Below, piece after piece: positions 40,417 to 48,704 of a stretch of DNA of 64,000 bases. The notes below the pieces were generated by a model that made no database searches, was not told the origin of the DNA, and worked only from the letters and a program-made list of their open reading frames with translations. How positions within the stretch are numbered: the first letter of the stretch is position 1; each line of letters starts with the position of its first letter. A program made the translations under genes and the position numbers. Source of the DNA: a virus; the IMG/VR virus record IMGVR_UViG_3300025428_000004, positions 1 through 64,000 of that record. One strand, given 5' to 3'.

Positions 40417-40587
40417 ATGCGTATCAAGACATTCTTCTACGAGCCTCCTATTCCGATGCGCTGCATGGATTGGTCAGCCATTGATGATGAGACATACGAC
40501 GGGGAAGGTTCCCCCGTCGGTTACGGTTACACAGAGCAAGAGGCGATTGAGGATTTGCTTTGGCGCCTTGATGAGGAGGGAGAGTGA
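40417..40587 (+). CDS. small conserved phage protein
   Basis: 56 residues from ATG 40417 behind GAGGAGGG. Sequence KTFFYEPPIPMRCMDWSAIDD...TYDGEGSPVGYGYTEQEAIEDLL matches a small phage family I recall (PPIP...D-W...D-x-YD...PVGYG-x-TEQEA). An out-of-frame 71-residue open frame at 40403 is rejected in its favour. Overlaps the next gene by TGATG. Confidence 0.65.
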   Translation: MRIKTFFYEPPIPMRCMDWSAIDDETYDGEGSPVGYGYTEQEAIEDLLWRLDEEGE

Positions 40588-40730
40588 TGCAGTTCACTAC
40601 ATGGCTCCTGCAAGTTGAGGCGCTTCTTGGCTATGACCTAGACGCATCATTCACCATCCATGCTCTTCGTTGTTTCCGCGAAGGCTGGACTGTCGATGAA
40701 TATGCAACTGAGGTTATTTACAGTGAGTAA
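40587..40730 (+). CDS. small hypothetical protein
   Basis: 47 residues from ATG 40587. Helical with hydrophobic and aromatic residues (TTWLLQVEALLGYDLDASFTI, RCFREGWTVDEYATEV). The coupling TGATG with the preceding gene and the 8-bp overlap with the following GTG support it being translated. No family. Confidence 0.5.
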   Translation: MQFTTWLLQVEALLGYDLDASFTIHALRCFREGWTVDEYATEVIYSE

Positions 40731-41019
40731 TCTTAAATTACTGATCAAAAATGCGGGGTTAAAAAATCCTTCATTAGCCAAGTTGATAGGCTGTAAGCCT
40801 GTCGAAATATGGAGATTAGCGGCGTGGCCAGAAAAGGGCGGTCGGAAAATGACACCACAATGGGCGTCTAAGATTGCTCCGCATATCGGTGTAAAGCCGC
40901 ATGAATTGCTTTTTGAAAGTGAGCCAACAAACCACGTTGATGAGTTTGCTTCTTTAAGATCCGAAAACAAGGTTCTTATGGAGATAATTCATATGCTGTT
41001 AAAGGCTCTTCAAAAATAG
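40723..41019 (+). CDS. small helix-turn-helix regulator
   Basis: 98 residues from GTG 40723 with GAGG eight bases before it. SLAKLIGCKPVEIWRLAAWP is an HTH; WASKIAPHIGVKPHELLF is the usual second half of an XRE-like domain, followed by a helical tail. It may control the following block. The frame is open from 40660 but earlier starts overlap another gene. Confidence 0.6.
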   Translation: MSNLKLLIKNAGLKNPSLAKLIGCKPVEIWRLAAWPEKGGRKMTPQWASKIAPHIGVKPHELLFESEPTNHVDEFASLRSENKVLMEIIHMLLKALQK

Positions 41020-41269
41020 GAATTCCCGCTGTGTCGGCGTTCGTCCGGTGGGATTGATGGAGAGGACAAGTTGAGGTCGATGGCGGCAGACCAATAACGA
41101 AAAGCGGGATGGAGCCTCTCCGGGTTTAAGCGTTGCTGACCTAGTAAACTCTTCAATCTCGCAAGCCGCCAATTATTTTGAATTCTTTTGTATTTTCCCA
41201 ATTGACATGGATACAAATGTAGCGCATAAGATTGTGCATGGTCGCTTCTGACCTACATGGAGATAACAG
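41020..41269 (+). other. noncoding spacer with possible long-range stem
   Basis: 250 bases between genes. TCCCGCT near 41024 can pair with AGCGGGA near 41103-41109, closing a region with GGAGAG and CTCTCC pairing inside, so a structured RNA is possible but weakly supported. The last part is the promoter described at 41202. I see no gene here. Confidence 0.3.
41202..41232 (+). promoter_or_regulatory. rightward promoter with operator
   Basis: TTGACA (41202-41207), 17 bases, CATAAG (41225-41230) or, with 19 bases, TAAGAT; the operator GATACAAATGTAGCG (41210-41224) fills the spacer. The leader downstream (ATGGTC, CTT, GAGATAAC) is a partial duplicate of the one behind the 40109 promoter. The gene starts at 41270 behind GGAG. 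Confidence 0.65.
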
Positions 41270-41653
41270 ATGACTACATTGTTTCGCGTCGAAACCAGCC
41301 GCTTCAACCTCAACGACAGCCATACAGAAACCTGGGCGCTGACGGATCCTTGGTGCCGCGAGATCGGTACACGCATTAGCACGTTCCAGGTAGAGCATTC
41401 GATTGTAGAAGCTGACGAGTTTTACGGCCACCAAATGGAATGGGCAAACAACTACCTCGCACAACTAAACGCTAAAGGCCCATACGGCCTGACCTTGCAG
41501 CCGCTGCGCAACGGTAAAGATTACCAGGCGAGCACAGACTCATTCTTCCATACCGAAGAGGCACGCGCCGCTCATATCGCCAAGTACATCAAGGACGCGT
41601 ATAAACGCGCACAGAAGGTCGCAGCAAAGCCAAAGGCAAAGCGCGCTGCATAA
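41270..41653 (+). CDS. hypothetical protein
   Basis: 127 residues with GGAG before ATG 41270. Mixed alpha/beta (TTLFRVETSRFNLNDSHTETW, EHSIVEADEFYGHQMEW), ending with a lysine- and alanine-rich tail (KRAQKVAAKPKAKRAA) that suggests nucleic-acid contact. No family recognised. It is the first gene behind the operator-controlled promoter at 41202. Confidence 0.5.
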   Translation: MTTLFRVETSRFNLNDSHTETWALTDPWCREIGTRISTFQVEHSIVEADEFYGHQMEWANNYLAQLNAKGPYGLTLQPLRNGKDYQASTDSFFHTEEARAAHIAKYIKDAYKRAQKVAAKPKAKRAA

Positions 41654-41658
41654 GGGTA

Positions 41659-41672
41659 GGGGCTTCGGCCCC
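41659..41672 (+). terminator. GGGGC-TTCG-GCCCC hairpin
   Basis: A perfect 5-bp stem with a UUCG tetraloop directly behind the previous stop codon. It has no U-run, so it is more likely an mRNA-stabilising or attenuating hairpin than a true terminator. Confidence 0.45.
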
Positions 41673-41717
41673 ACCTCATTTACCGGGGCAATCATGTCCG
41701 CCTAATAGGAGAAGCAA

Positions 41718-41948
41718 ATGAAGAAGGCAGAGTTTTCAGATATCGGTAAACGCCTGGAAAAGATCCGCAAGGTAATGGGCTACAACACCAGGGTTGCGTT
41801 TGCGAGGGACATCTATGATTACGAGGACAAGGGCAATCGTTACTGGAATTGGGAAAGCGGTGGTGCTCGCATTCCGGTCGAGTATGCGCTGCGCATTAAG
41901 CGGCTGTCTGGTTATGGCCTCGATTACATCTATGACGGTGACAAATAG
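41718..41948 (+). CDS. XRE-type helix-turn-helix regulator
   Basis: 76 residues. GKRLEKIRKVMGYNTRVAFARDIYD, then YWNWESGGARIPVEYALRIKRLSGYGLDYIYDG is a Cro/CI-type domain with IP-x-EYAL in the second half. AGGAG precedes the ATG. It overlaps the next gene (GTG) by one base. It probably controls late or neighbouring genes. Confidence 0.65.
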   Translation: MKKAEFSDIGKRLEKIRKVMGYNTRVAFARDIYDYEDKGNRYWNWESGGARIPVEYALRIKRLSGYGLDYIYDGDK

Positions 41949-42193
41949 TGGCGAATGAATCTGACTATGACTTTCCTACAATAGAGGCAGCGCAGGCGCG
42001 GTTTGACGCGTTCCAGAAACCGCGTCCCTGGCTCAAGTGTCGGATTGTACCATCGCAGAACCAAGACGGTTGCTACAACATCGAGATCTATAGCGAGCGT
42101 ACCGTCGTCCAAGAGCATAATGCCTGGTTCTTCCCAGGCGCTAAGATAGGCGAACACGGCATCCATGAATTCGGACGCCTACCAAAAGAGTGA
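41948..42193 (+). CDS. small hypothetical protein
   Basis: 81 residues from GTG 41948. Mostly beta (LKCRIVPSQNQDGCYNIEIYSERTVVQEHNAWFFP). No family. Its end overlaps the frame of the next gene, and coupling to the preceding HTH gene suggests a shared role. Confidence 0.45.
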   Translation: MANESDYDFPTIEAAQARFDAFQKPRPWLKCRIVPSQNQDGCYNIEIYSERTVVQEHNAWFFPGAKIGEHGIHEFGRLPKE

Positions 42194-42234
42194 GTCGTTT
42201 AACCGGGCAATCATGTCCACAAATGGAGAGAATC

Positions 42235-42699
42235 ATGTACTCGAATCAGCAAAAGCAAGAGATGAACACCAAAGCCCTGGCAATCGTTAAAGGCATGCTT
42301 ATCGGCGGCAGTATTATTGGCAGCCTGATGGCGTTTGTGCCATCGCATGCGCATGCATCAGAGGCGCAGGATAAGGGTTGGCTGGACTATGCCAAGTACG
42401 CCATTGCGCAATCCATCAAGCAGACTGGCAGTTCATCCTACACGCATTTCTGTCAGCCAGAGGTGCGCTCATGCTTTAGCGGCGTGTCGTACAAGAACGA
42501 CCGGGGCGTGACGGTTTTCCTGCGTGAGACGTTTAATATCGAAGGCGAAAGAATCGCGCGTGAAGCGTGCTCGATGAATGAGCATGAGGATGTGCGTCAT
42601 TGCATTAACTGGGACACCCAGGAAAAGCATGCAGATATGAAAGATAGGAACGGCGACTGGCATTTGGTGTCGTCATCCTTTGCGCAATCACGTCGATGA
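42235..42699 (+). CDS. exported or membrane-anchored protein
   Basis: 154 residues from ATG 42235 with GGAGAG before it. A hydrophobic segment ALAIVKGMLIGGSIIGSLMA followed by PSHAHA looks like a signal peptide or anchor. The exported part has four cysteines (HFCQPEVRSCFSG, REACSMNE, RHCINW), probably paired, and ends in polar sequence. It may act in the periplasm of the lysogen. The family is unknown. Confidence 0.55.
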   Translation: MYSNQQKQEMNTKALAIVKGMLIGGSIIGSLMAFVPSHAHASEAQDKGWLDYAKYAIAQSIKQTGSSSYTHFCQPEVRSCFSGVSYKNDRGVTVFLRETFNIEGERIAREACSMNEHEDVRHCINWDTQEKHADMKDRNGDWHLVSSSFAQSRR

Positions 42700-42805
42700 T
42701 ATCTGTTGAAGGCAAGCAAAATCCTTGCTTTACAGCGGGGCTAACACGATAATCGTAGCGCAGTATGTCTTGGTCGGCATGTTGTGCCTCTCAAAAGGTG
42801 ATCTT

Positions 42806-42834
42806 GGAGGGCGTTTCGGCGCTCTCCATTTTTC
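42806..42834 (+). terminator. rho-independent terminator
   Basis: GGAGGGCG (42806-42813) and CGCTCTCC (42820-42827) pair as an 8-bp stem with one G-U and a 6-nt loop, followed by ATTTTT. This is the best terminator in the rightward early block and separates it from the terminase operon that starts at 42850. Confidence 0.75.
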
Positions 42835-42849
42835 GCCAAGGGGAATTGA

Positions 42850-43119
42850 ATGAAAGCGCCTGGTATCCGGTACGACATGTCGCCAGAAGAGTTTGAAGAC
42901 GCGCGTCATCGCCTTGGCTTAAATCAGCGTGATTTTGCAGAGCTTTTTGGTATCGCGTCTGATCGTACAGTACGCAGATGGGAAGAGGGCGATAAGGACA
43001 TACCAGGTCCAGTGATCGTGCTTGTGCGTTTGTGTCTTGAGTATCCAGAGGTCCGCGATTTCTTAGGGCTACAACCGTGGCCAATTACGCTAGACTCAAA
43101 TGGCGCTGGTGATGAATGA
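42850..43119 (+). CDS. XRE-type regulator preceding terminase
   Basis: 89 residues. EEFEDARHRLGLNQRDFAELFGIASDRTVRRWEEGDKDIPGPVIVLVRL is a full helix-turn-helix (short HTH followed by IPGPV, as in HipB/HigA-like DNA-binding proteins). It is the first gene behind the terminator at 42806 and overlaps the terminase small subunit, so it may control late transcription. Confidence 0.7.
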   Translation: MKAPGIRYDMSPEEFEDARHRLGLNQRDFAELFGIASDRTVRRWEEGDKDIPGPVIVLVRLCLEYPEVRDFLGLQPWPITLDSNGAGDE

Positions 43120-43657
43120 GGAAGCAGTAGACCTAAAGCTGGATGTCGCCGATAGGACGTACAAGGCCGGCAAGACAGCGATAAGCTCTGATGAGCAAGA
43201 CGCTGAAGGCTTGTCCTTCAAGGTGCCAATAGGCAGACCAAGCAAGTATCACCCAGATCATTGCAAGGCAGTATTAGACCTCGGCTCCAGGGGAAAGAGC
43301 CTGGCTCAAATGGCGTCCTACTTCAATGTTGACAGACACACGTTGAAGAACTGGGCAATGGAGCATGATGATTTTTTCACCGCTTTATCGCGAGCAAGAG
43401 AATTAGCGCAGAGCTGGTGGGAAGAAGCTGGTCAGCGCGGACTGACAATGCCAGGCTTTAACGGCAATCTGTATAACAAGGTTGTGGCTGGTCGTTTCCG
43501 TGAGGACTACGGTGAAAAGCGTGATCAGTTAGCAGTTACAGTAAATGGCCAGGAGACTGTATCCAAGGTCGATGTAAAGCTCTTGACGGCAGAACAGCGC
43601 GATCAGCTCAAGCAGCTTCTCCTGATTGCTAAAGGCGGTGGCCATGAACCAGAGTGA
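43112..43657 (+). CDS. terS: terminase small subunit
   Basis: 181 residues from ATG 43112; ATG 43100 is in frame. After a polar N-terminus, SLAQMASYFNVDRHTLKNWAMEHDDFFTALSRARELAQSWWEEAGQRGL is a helix-turn-helix plus oligomerisation helix, and GFNGNLYNKVVAGRFREDYGEKR is the family's C-terminal segment. It recognises the packaging site and recruits the large subunit, encoded two genes on. Confidence 0.8.
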   Translation: MNEEAVDLKLDVADRTYKAGKTAISSDEQDAEGLSFKVPIGRPSKYHPDHCKAVLDLGSRGKSLAQMASYFNVDRHTLKNWAMEHDDFFTALSRARELAQSWWEEAGQRGLTMPGFNGNLYNKVVAGRFREDYGEKRDQLAVTVNGQETVSKVDVKLLTAEQRDQLKQLLLIAKGGGHEPE

Positions 43658-43892
43658 AGTCATCGCTATCCTCAGTCATGAGATCTACGCCTTACTCGAT
43701 ATGCATGGTCTCGATGGAGAGGAAAGCCTGAAGGTCTTGGCTGCCGTTGCAACCAGGCTGCTTTGCTATGATGCTCCAGACCGTAGAACAGCCGAGCAAT
43801 GGCGTGATGCATTGTCAGGCGTCATTTACCTGTCCATGTCAGAAGCCGGCTCTATCGGCTCCGCACGGTGGTCTGAAGCCAGGATGCACTGA
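43644..43892 (+). CDS. small protein between terminase genes
   Basis: 82 residues from ATG 43644. Helical (EVIAILSHEIYALLDMHGLDGEESLKVLAAVATRLL). It overlaps the small-subunit end by 14 bp and the large-subunit start by one base. Function unknown; perhaps a packaging accessory. Confidence 0.5.
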   Translation: MNQSEVIAILSHEIYALLDMHGLDGEESLKVLAAVATRLLCYDAPDRRTAEQWRDALSGVIYLSMSEAGSIGSARWSEARMH

Positions 43893-45532
43893 TGAGCCTG
43901 GCGGATCTCGATCCAAGCTTTCGCAATATCGACGTTGACGAGATAGACGATGATCTGGTGCGCGCAAATTGCCGGGACGATCTCTATACGTTTATCCAGG
44001 AGTGCTGGCCGATCATCGAGCCTGCCATGCCGTTTTCGCCTAACTGGCATATACAGTTCATCTGCTATCACCTGGAGTCGATCACAAATGGCGTCACGCT
44101 GGATGATGGCACGCCATACAACAGATTGCTGATCAACATTCCCCCTGGCTGCATGAAGAGCCTGCTTGTGAACTGCTTCTGGCCGCTCTGGGAATGGGGG
44201 CCAAAGAACATGCCGCATATGCGCTATATCTGCGTCTCGCATAGCCAGGATCTGGCCATACGCGATGGCTTGCGCATGCGACGCGTTATCGAGAGCGAGT
44301 GGTATCAGAGGCTCTGGCCTCACGTTAAGCTAACCTCAGACCAGAACCAGAAGACCAGGTTCGAGAACACCTCGACTGGTTGGCGTATGGCCGCGGCTGC
44401 CGGTTCAATTACCGGCGCGCGCGCTGACAGAGTCGTATGCGATGACCCATTATCGGTGACGGATGCCATGTCTGCGCAGATCAAGCAGACAACAACAGAC
44501 TGGTTCCTTGAGGCTGTACCAAGCCGTCTCTCTAGCCCCAGGGAAAGCGCCATCCTGGTGATATGTCAGCGCCTGGCAGAGGACGACATATCGGGCGTAA
44601 TCTTGGATAAGCAGCTCGGCTACGATCATATCATGCTGCCCATGCGCGCAGAGCTCTCGCGTATCATGCCAACCAAGCTTGGCTATGAAGACCCCAGGAC
44701 GTACGAGGGACAGCTCCTGTTTCCTGATCGCTTCCCCGAAGAGGTTGTCGATCGCGATGAGCGCGTCATGGGCAAGTGGGCGACCGCTGGTCAAAACCAG
44801 CAAGCGCCTGTACCGCGTGGAGGAGGCATTATACCGCGTGACGCCTGGGTGCTACATGACAAGCCAGAGTATCCCAACTTCGATCTCGTCATCGGGAGTC
44901 TAGATACAGCCTATACGCTTAAAGAAGAGAACGATCCGAGTGCGATGACGGTGTGGGGTTTCTACACGGGCGGCGAGCAAACAGCGCAAGCACCGACCAG
45001 GTATATCAACAAGGATGAAGAGGTAGAAGCCGCTCTAAAGCGCCAATACACGCAAGAGCACACCAAGATGATGATGATCTACGCCTGGACAGAACGCCTG
45101 GAGCTATATGAGCTTGTCGAGCGTGTCGCAGACGTCTGCAAGAAATATCAGATCGACGTGCTCCTGATCGAGAACAAGGCTGCCGGCCATAGCGTGGCGC
45201 AAGAGCTGCGGCGTGTGTATGGCCATGAAGACTTTGGCGTCACGCTGATTGATCCAAAGAATCAAGACAAGCTCTCCAGGTTGTACAGTGTCCAGCATCT
45301 ATTCAACGATGGTCTGATCTCTGCACCAGATCGTCCCTGGGCCGACGTCACAATCAATCAGGTGGCAAGCTTTCCGAAAGCCAAACATGATGACCTGGTC
45401 GATACGGTGAGTCAGGCGCTGACCTGGGCGCGCAAGAGCGGAGTCCTTATGCGCGGCAAAGAGCACACAAACATGCTCGATATCATGCGATCGCATTCTG
45501 GTAAGCCGCCACCGCCGTTGTACCCAGTATAG
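43892..45532 (+). CDS. terL: terminase large subunit
   Basis: 546 residues. ATPase: Walker A-like N82-I-P-P-G-C-M-K89-S90 with the final K-S, an RYICVSHSQDLAIRDG helix, and Walker B RVVCDDP. Nuclease: GSLDTAYTLKEENDPSAMTVWG (Asp), LLIENKAAGHSVAQEL (Glu and Asn), and DLVDTVSQAL near the end. It packages DNA through the portal and cuts at the end of the headful. The headful type is inferred from the P22-like layout. It is followed by an 86-base gap without a gene before the portal. Confidence 0.95.
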   Translation: MSLADLDPSFRNIDVDEIDDDLVRANCRDDLYTFIQECWPIIEPAMPFSPNWHIQFICYHLESITNGVTLDDGTPYNRLLINIPPGCMKSLLVNCFWPLWEWGPKNMPHMRYICVSHSQDLAIRDGLRMRRVIESEWYQRLWPHVKLTSDQNQKTRFENTSTGWRMAAAAGSITGARADRVVCDDPLSVTDAMSAQIKQTTTDWFLEAVPSRLSSPRESAILVICQRLAEDDISGVILDKQLGYDHIMLPMRAELSRIMPTKLGYEDPRTYEGQLLFPDRFPEEVVDRDERVMGKWATAGQNQQAPVPRGGGIIPRDAWVLHDKPEYPNFDLVIGSLDTAYTLKEENDPSAMTVWGFYTGGEQTAQAPTRYINKDEEVEAALKRQYTQEHTKMMMIYAWTERLELYELVERVADVCKKYQIDVLLIENKAAGHSVAQELRRVYGHEDFGVTLIDPKNQDKLSRLYSVQHLFNDGLISAPDRPWADVTINQVASFPKAKHDDLVDTVSQALTWARKSGVLMRGKEHTNMLDIMRSHSGKPPPPLYPV

Positions 45533-45618
45533 TCTAATCGCTTCGTTGCTCTGCCAGGTGACTGACAGTACAGTGCGGCATTGTCACAGCGTGCCTGCGT
45601 ATCGAGCCACAATGATGA

Positions 45619-48102
45619 ATGTCTTTAACGCCTGGTCTGAAGCATAGCTTACCAGCATCAAACGGTCTTGGTGATCTCGCCCTTGGCGGTACAAAGATCG
45701 ACGATGCTCCGCAAGATAGTGCGGCGAACGATGATCTTCCCGATTTCGAAGGCAAGCCTCTTCTGCGCGTTGAGCATCCCGATGGCTCAATCACGATTAG
45801 CCTCGACGGCAAGCCTGTCTATGAAGACGATACGGCAGAGAAAGCCGCTGAGTGGTTCGCAAACCTTGTTGAGGACATTGACGGCAACGAGCTGTCACGC
45901 ATCGCCAACGATCTCCTACGCGGCATTGAAGACGACCTGGATAGCCGACGCGATTGGGTCGACGACCGCGCGCAAGGCATCCGACTCCTTGGCTTAAAGC
46001 TCGATAGCCAAACAGGCCAGGGATCTGGCGACGGCGCACCGATCGAAGGCATGTCCAAGGTCCGTCATCCGCTCTTGCTAGAAGCGGTGTTGCGCTTTCA
46101 ATCGAATGCTCGATCTGAATTGCTGCCGACTGACGGTCCGGTAAAGATCCGCGTAGACTATGCAGGCGGCTCAACAATCGAGAACGATGAGCTCGCCACA
46201 GATCTTGAGGACGATCTCAACCATTACCTGACCGACACGGCGACAGAGTATTATCCAGATACGGATCGCATGCTGTTCATGCTTGGCTTTGGCGGCACAA
46301 GCTTCAAGAAGGTTTACTTTTGTCCGCTGCGCAATCGTCCTGTTTCTGAGTCAGTCGATGCCAATGACCTGATCGTCAATAACGCGGCAACGACGCTGGA
46401 AGACGCCAGGCGCGTCACGCATCGTGTGTTTATGCGTCCAAGCACTGTGAAGAGATTGCAGATCCTCGGCGTTTATCGCGACGTCGATCTGACTACGCCG
46501 ATGCAGTCAGACCAGGATAGTGTTCAGCAAGAAAAAGCTAACGTCCAAGGCATTGCGCCAGATGCAATGAACCCAGAGGACAGAGATCGTGAGATCTACG
46601 AATGCTATTGCGAGCTCGATATCCTTGGCTTCGAGCACAAGCACAAGGGCAAAGAAACCGGGCTAGAGATCCCGTACCGCGTCACGATCGACGTCTCCAG
46701 CCGTGAGATCCTTTCCATTGTCAGGAATTATGATGAGCCGACGGGCGAAGCAGGCGATGTCCTTCCAAGAGCACGCAAGAATTTTGTCAAATACAGCTTT
46801 GTTCCCGGTCTGGGTTTTTACGATATTGGTCTCCTCCATATACTGGGCAACACGACGCAAGCAGTAACAGCAATGTGGCGCGAGATGCTCGACGCCGGCA
46901 TGTTTGCGAATTTCCCAGGCTTTCTGATTGCAGATAGCGGCGCGCGCCAGCAAACAAATCAGTTTCGTGTACCGCCTGGCGGCGCTGCGATGGTTCGCAC
47001 TGGCGGCGCACCGATCAGCCAGGCTGTGATGCCGCTCCCGTATAAAGAGCCAGGGCCGGCCATGTTTAACCTCGTACAAGCGATGGTTGAAACAGGACAG
47101 CGCGTAGGCGGTACGGCAGAGATGGCTGTGGGCGAAGGCAGGCAGGATGCGCCTGTTGGCACGACGCTGGCGATGATTGATCAATCAACCAAGGTGATGA
47201 ACAGCGTTCATAAGCGTCTGCATCGCGCCCAGGCTGATGAATTCCGTTTGCTGGTTCGCACGTTCCGCGAGCATCCTGAGTCGTTCATGCACGATCAGTC
47301 GAGTCCGGCGCGCAAATGGACAGAACAAGAGTTTATCCGTGCGATCAACACATATGAGCTCGTACCGCAAGCTGATCCAAACACGGCGAGCCAACTACAG
47401 CGTCAGATGAAAGTCCTCGCGCTGAAAGAATTGCAGGCCGGCAATCCTTCTCTCTACGACCCGGTGGCAATCGACATTGCTGCGTTAAAGGCAATGGGCT
47501 GGAGCAATCCAGAACAATTCATGCAGCCGGAAGAAAAGCGCGATCAGCCGCCGCCAGAGATGCAGGCGCAGGTTGCGATGCTCAAGATCCAGAAGCAGGA
47601 AGCCGACGCCAAGAGCATGACGGCGCAGGCTCATATGCTGAAGGCGCAGAAGGATGGCGCACCGCAACCAGGTGGGCAGCCTGATCCTGTCGCAATGGCT
47701 GAATTGCAACTGAAGCAGCAAGAGCTCCAGGCCAAGATGGCTGAATTGCAGATGGAAGGCGAGACGCATCAGCGTGAGGCCCAGCTCAAGATGGCCGAGC
47801 TGCATGCAAACCGCCTTAACAGTGACAACGACATGCAGTCTCAGCATGCGACGTTGCATGCGCAGAATCTGGAAACGATCGCCAAGCATCAAGCTGCGAT
47901 CATTGACGCCACAAACCGTCAGCGTGACCGTGAAAGCAAAGAGCGCATTGCCGCTGTTCAGCTCGCAGAGAAGATTGCAGCAACGCCAGGTGGCGAGCAG
48001 GTTGCAAACCAATATCTCGACAAGGGCATGTTGCAGCGTCTTGAAGGTCAAGAAGCACCTGTCCCTGGTACAACACCGGCATATCCCAACGAGGGTGAGT
48101 GA
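45619..48102 (+). CDS. portal protein
   Basis: 827 residues. LLRGIEDDLDSRRDWVDDRAQGIRLLGLK, ALLEAVLRFQSNARSEL, VPGLGFYDIGLLHILGN and VGEGRQDAPVGTTLAMIDQ are hallmark segments of the P22-type portal family. The last 250 residues are Gln/Ala/Met-rich heptads (LKQQELQAKMAELQMEGE), the expected barrel at the interior end. It forms the dodecameric DNA channel. Good confidence from context too: directly after TerL and before virion genes. Confidence 0.9.
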   Translation: MSLTPGLKHSLPASNGLGDLALGGTKIDDAPQDSAANDDLPDFEGKPLLRVEHPDGSITISLDGKPVYEDDTAEKAAEWFANLVEDIDGNELSRIANDLLRGIEDDLDSRRDWVDDRAQGIRLLGLKLDSQTGQGSGDGAPIEGMSKVRHPLLLEAVLRFQSNARSELLPTDGPVKIRVDYAGGSTIENDELATDLEDDLNHYLTDTATEYYPDTDRMLFMLGFGGTSFKKVYFCPLRNRPVSESVDANDLIVNNAATTLEDARRVTHRVFMRPSTVKRLQILGVYRDVDLTTPMQSDQDSVQQEKANVQGIAPDAMNPEDRDREIYECYCELDILGFEHKHKGKETGLEIPYRVTIDVSSREILSIVRNYDEPTGEAGDVLPRARKNFVKYSFVPGLGFYDIGLLHILGNTTQAVTAMWREMLDAGMFANFPGFLIADSGARQQTNQFRVPPGGAAMVRTGGAPISQAVMPLPYKEPGPAMFNLVQAMVETGQRVGGTAEMAVGEGRQDAPVGTTLAMIDQSTKVMNSVHKRLHRAQADEFRLLVRTFREHPESFMHDQSSPARKWTEQEFIRAINTYELVPQADPNTASQLQRQMKVLALKELQAGNPSLYDPVAIDIAALKAMGWSNPEQFMQPEEKRDQPPPEMQAQVAMLKIQKQEADAKSMTAQAHMLKAQKDGAPQPGGQPDPVAMAELQLKQQELQAKMAELQMEGETHQREAQLKMAELHANRLNSDNDMQSQHATLHAQNLETIAKHQAAIIDATNRQRDRESKERIAAVQLAEKIAATPGGEQVANQYLDKGMLQRLEGQEAPVPGTTPAYPNEGE

Positions 48103-48704
48103 TGATCGTCATGGACGATTTCCTCCCAGCGTCTCAGGCCGATGAGCTTGAGTCGCTTCTCACCGGCTATGATTTCCAATGGTATTTTCTGAATTTCGGG
48201 ACATGCTCAAAACAGGATATTGAGACGCATCCAGAGTATGGCTGCAACGATCGCCCACAGTTTTCGCATATGCTGTGGCATTATCAGAACAAAGGCATCT
48301 CGAACTATTTCGCCAAGTTCAAGCCGCTGATTGACGCGCTTGAAGAGAAGACGGGCAAGAGATTCGCGTCACAACTCGTTCGCATGAAAGCGAATATGGT
48401 GATGCAAGATGCAACTGTCGGCGTCGATGATCATCATTTTCCGCATCCAGATCTGAAAACACCGGCAGAGACATTGCTGTATTACGCCAACGACGCGGAT
48501 GGCGACACGTTTCTGTTTGAAGAGCGTGATTTCACTGATGAGCCATTGAAGCTGGCGCATCGCATAAGCCCGAAAAAGAACAGGGCGATCCTTTTCAGAT
48601 CAGACCGATTGCATGCAGGCGCATCACCGCGTGCAGCAAAATATCGAACAGTCGTCAATGTGCTGTTCGACAAACAAGCAGAGATGGAAGGGGTTGCGGC
48701 ATGA
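48102..48704 (+). CDS. 2-oxoglutarate/Fe(II) oxygenase, second copy
   Basis: 200 residues from ATG 48102, overlapping the portal stop. Core: HFPH115-P-D117 as the H-x-D pair, TLLYYANDADGDTFLFEE, KKNRAILFRSDRLH171 as the distal His, and R182. This is the phage oxygenase branch that sits next to structural genes; it is distinct in sequence from the one at 3613. It may hydroxylate a virion or host protein, or a nucleobase. Substrate unknown. Confidence 0.8.
   Translation: MIVMDDFLPASQADELESLLTGYDFQWYFLNFGTCSKQDIETHPEYGCNDRPQFSHMLWHYQNKGISNYFAKFKPLIDALEEKTGKRFASQLVRMKANMVMQDATVGVDDHHFPHPDLKTPAETLLYYANDADGDTFLFEERDFTDEPLKLAHRISPKKNRAILFRSDRLHAGASPRAAKYRTVVNVLFDKQAEMEGVAA

Noticed and set aside
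40403-40618. 71-codon frame overlapping 40417-40587
   Set aside because: The other frame has a strong ribosome-binding site, a recognisable conserved pattern and tight coupling to the next gene.
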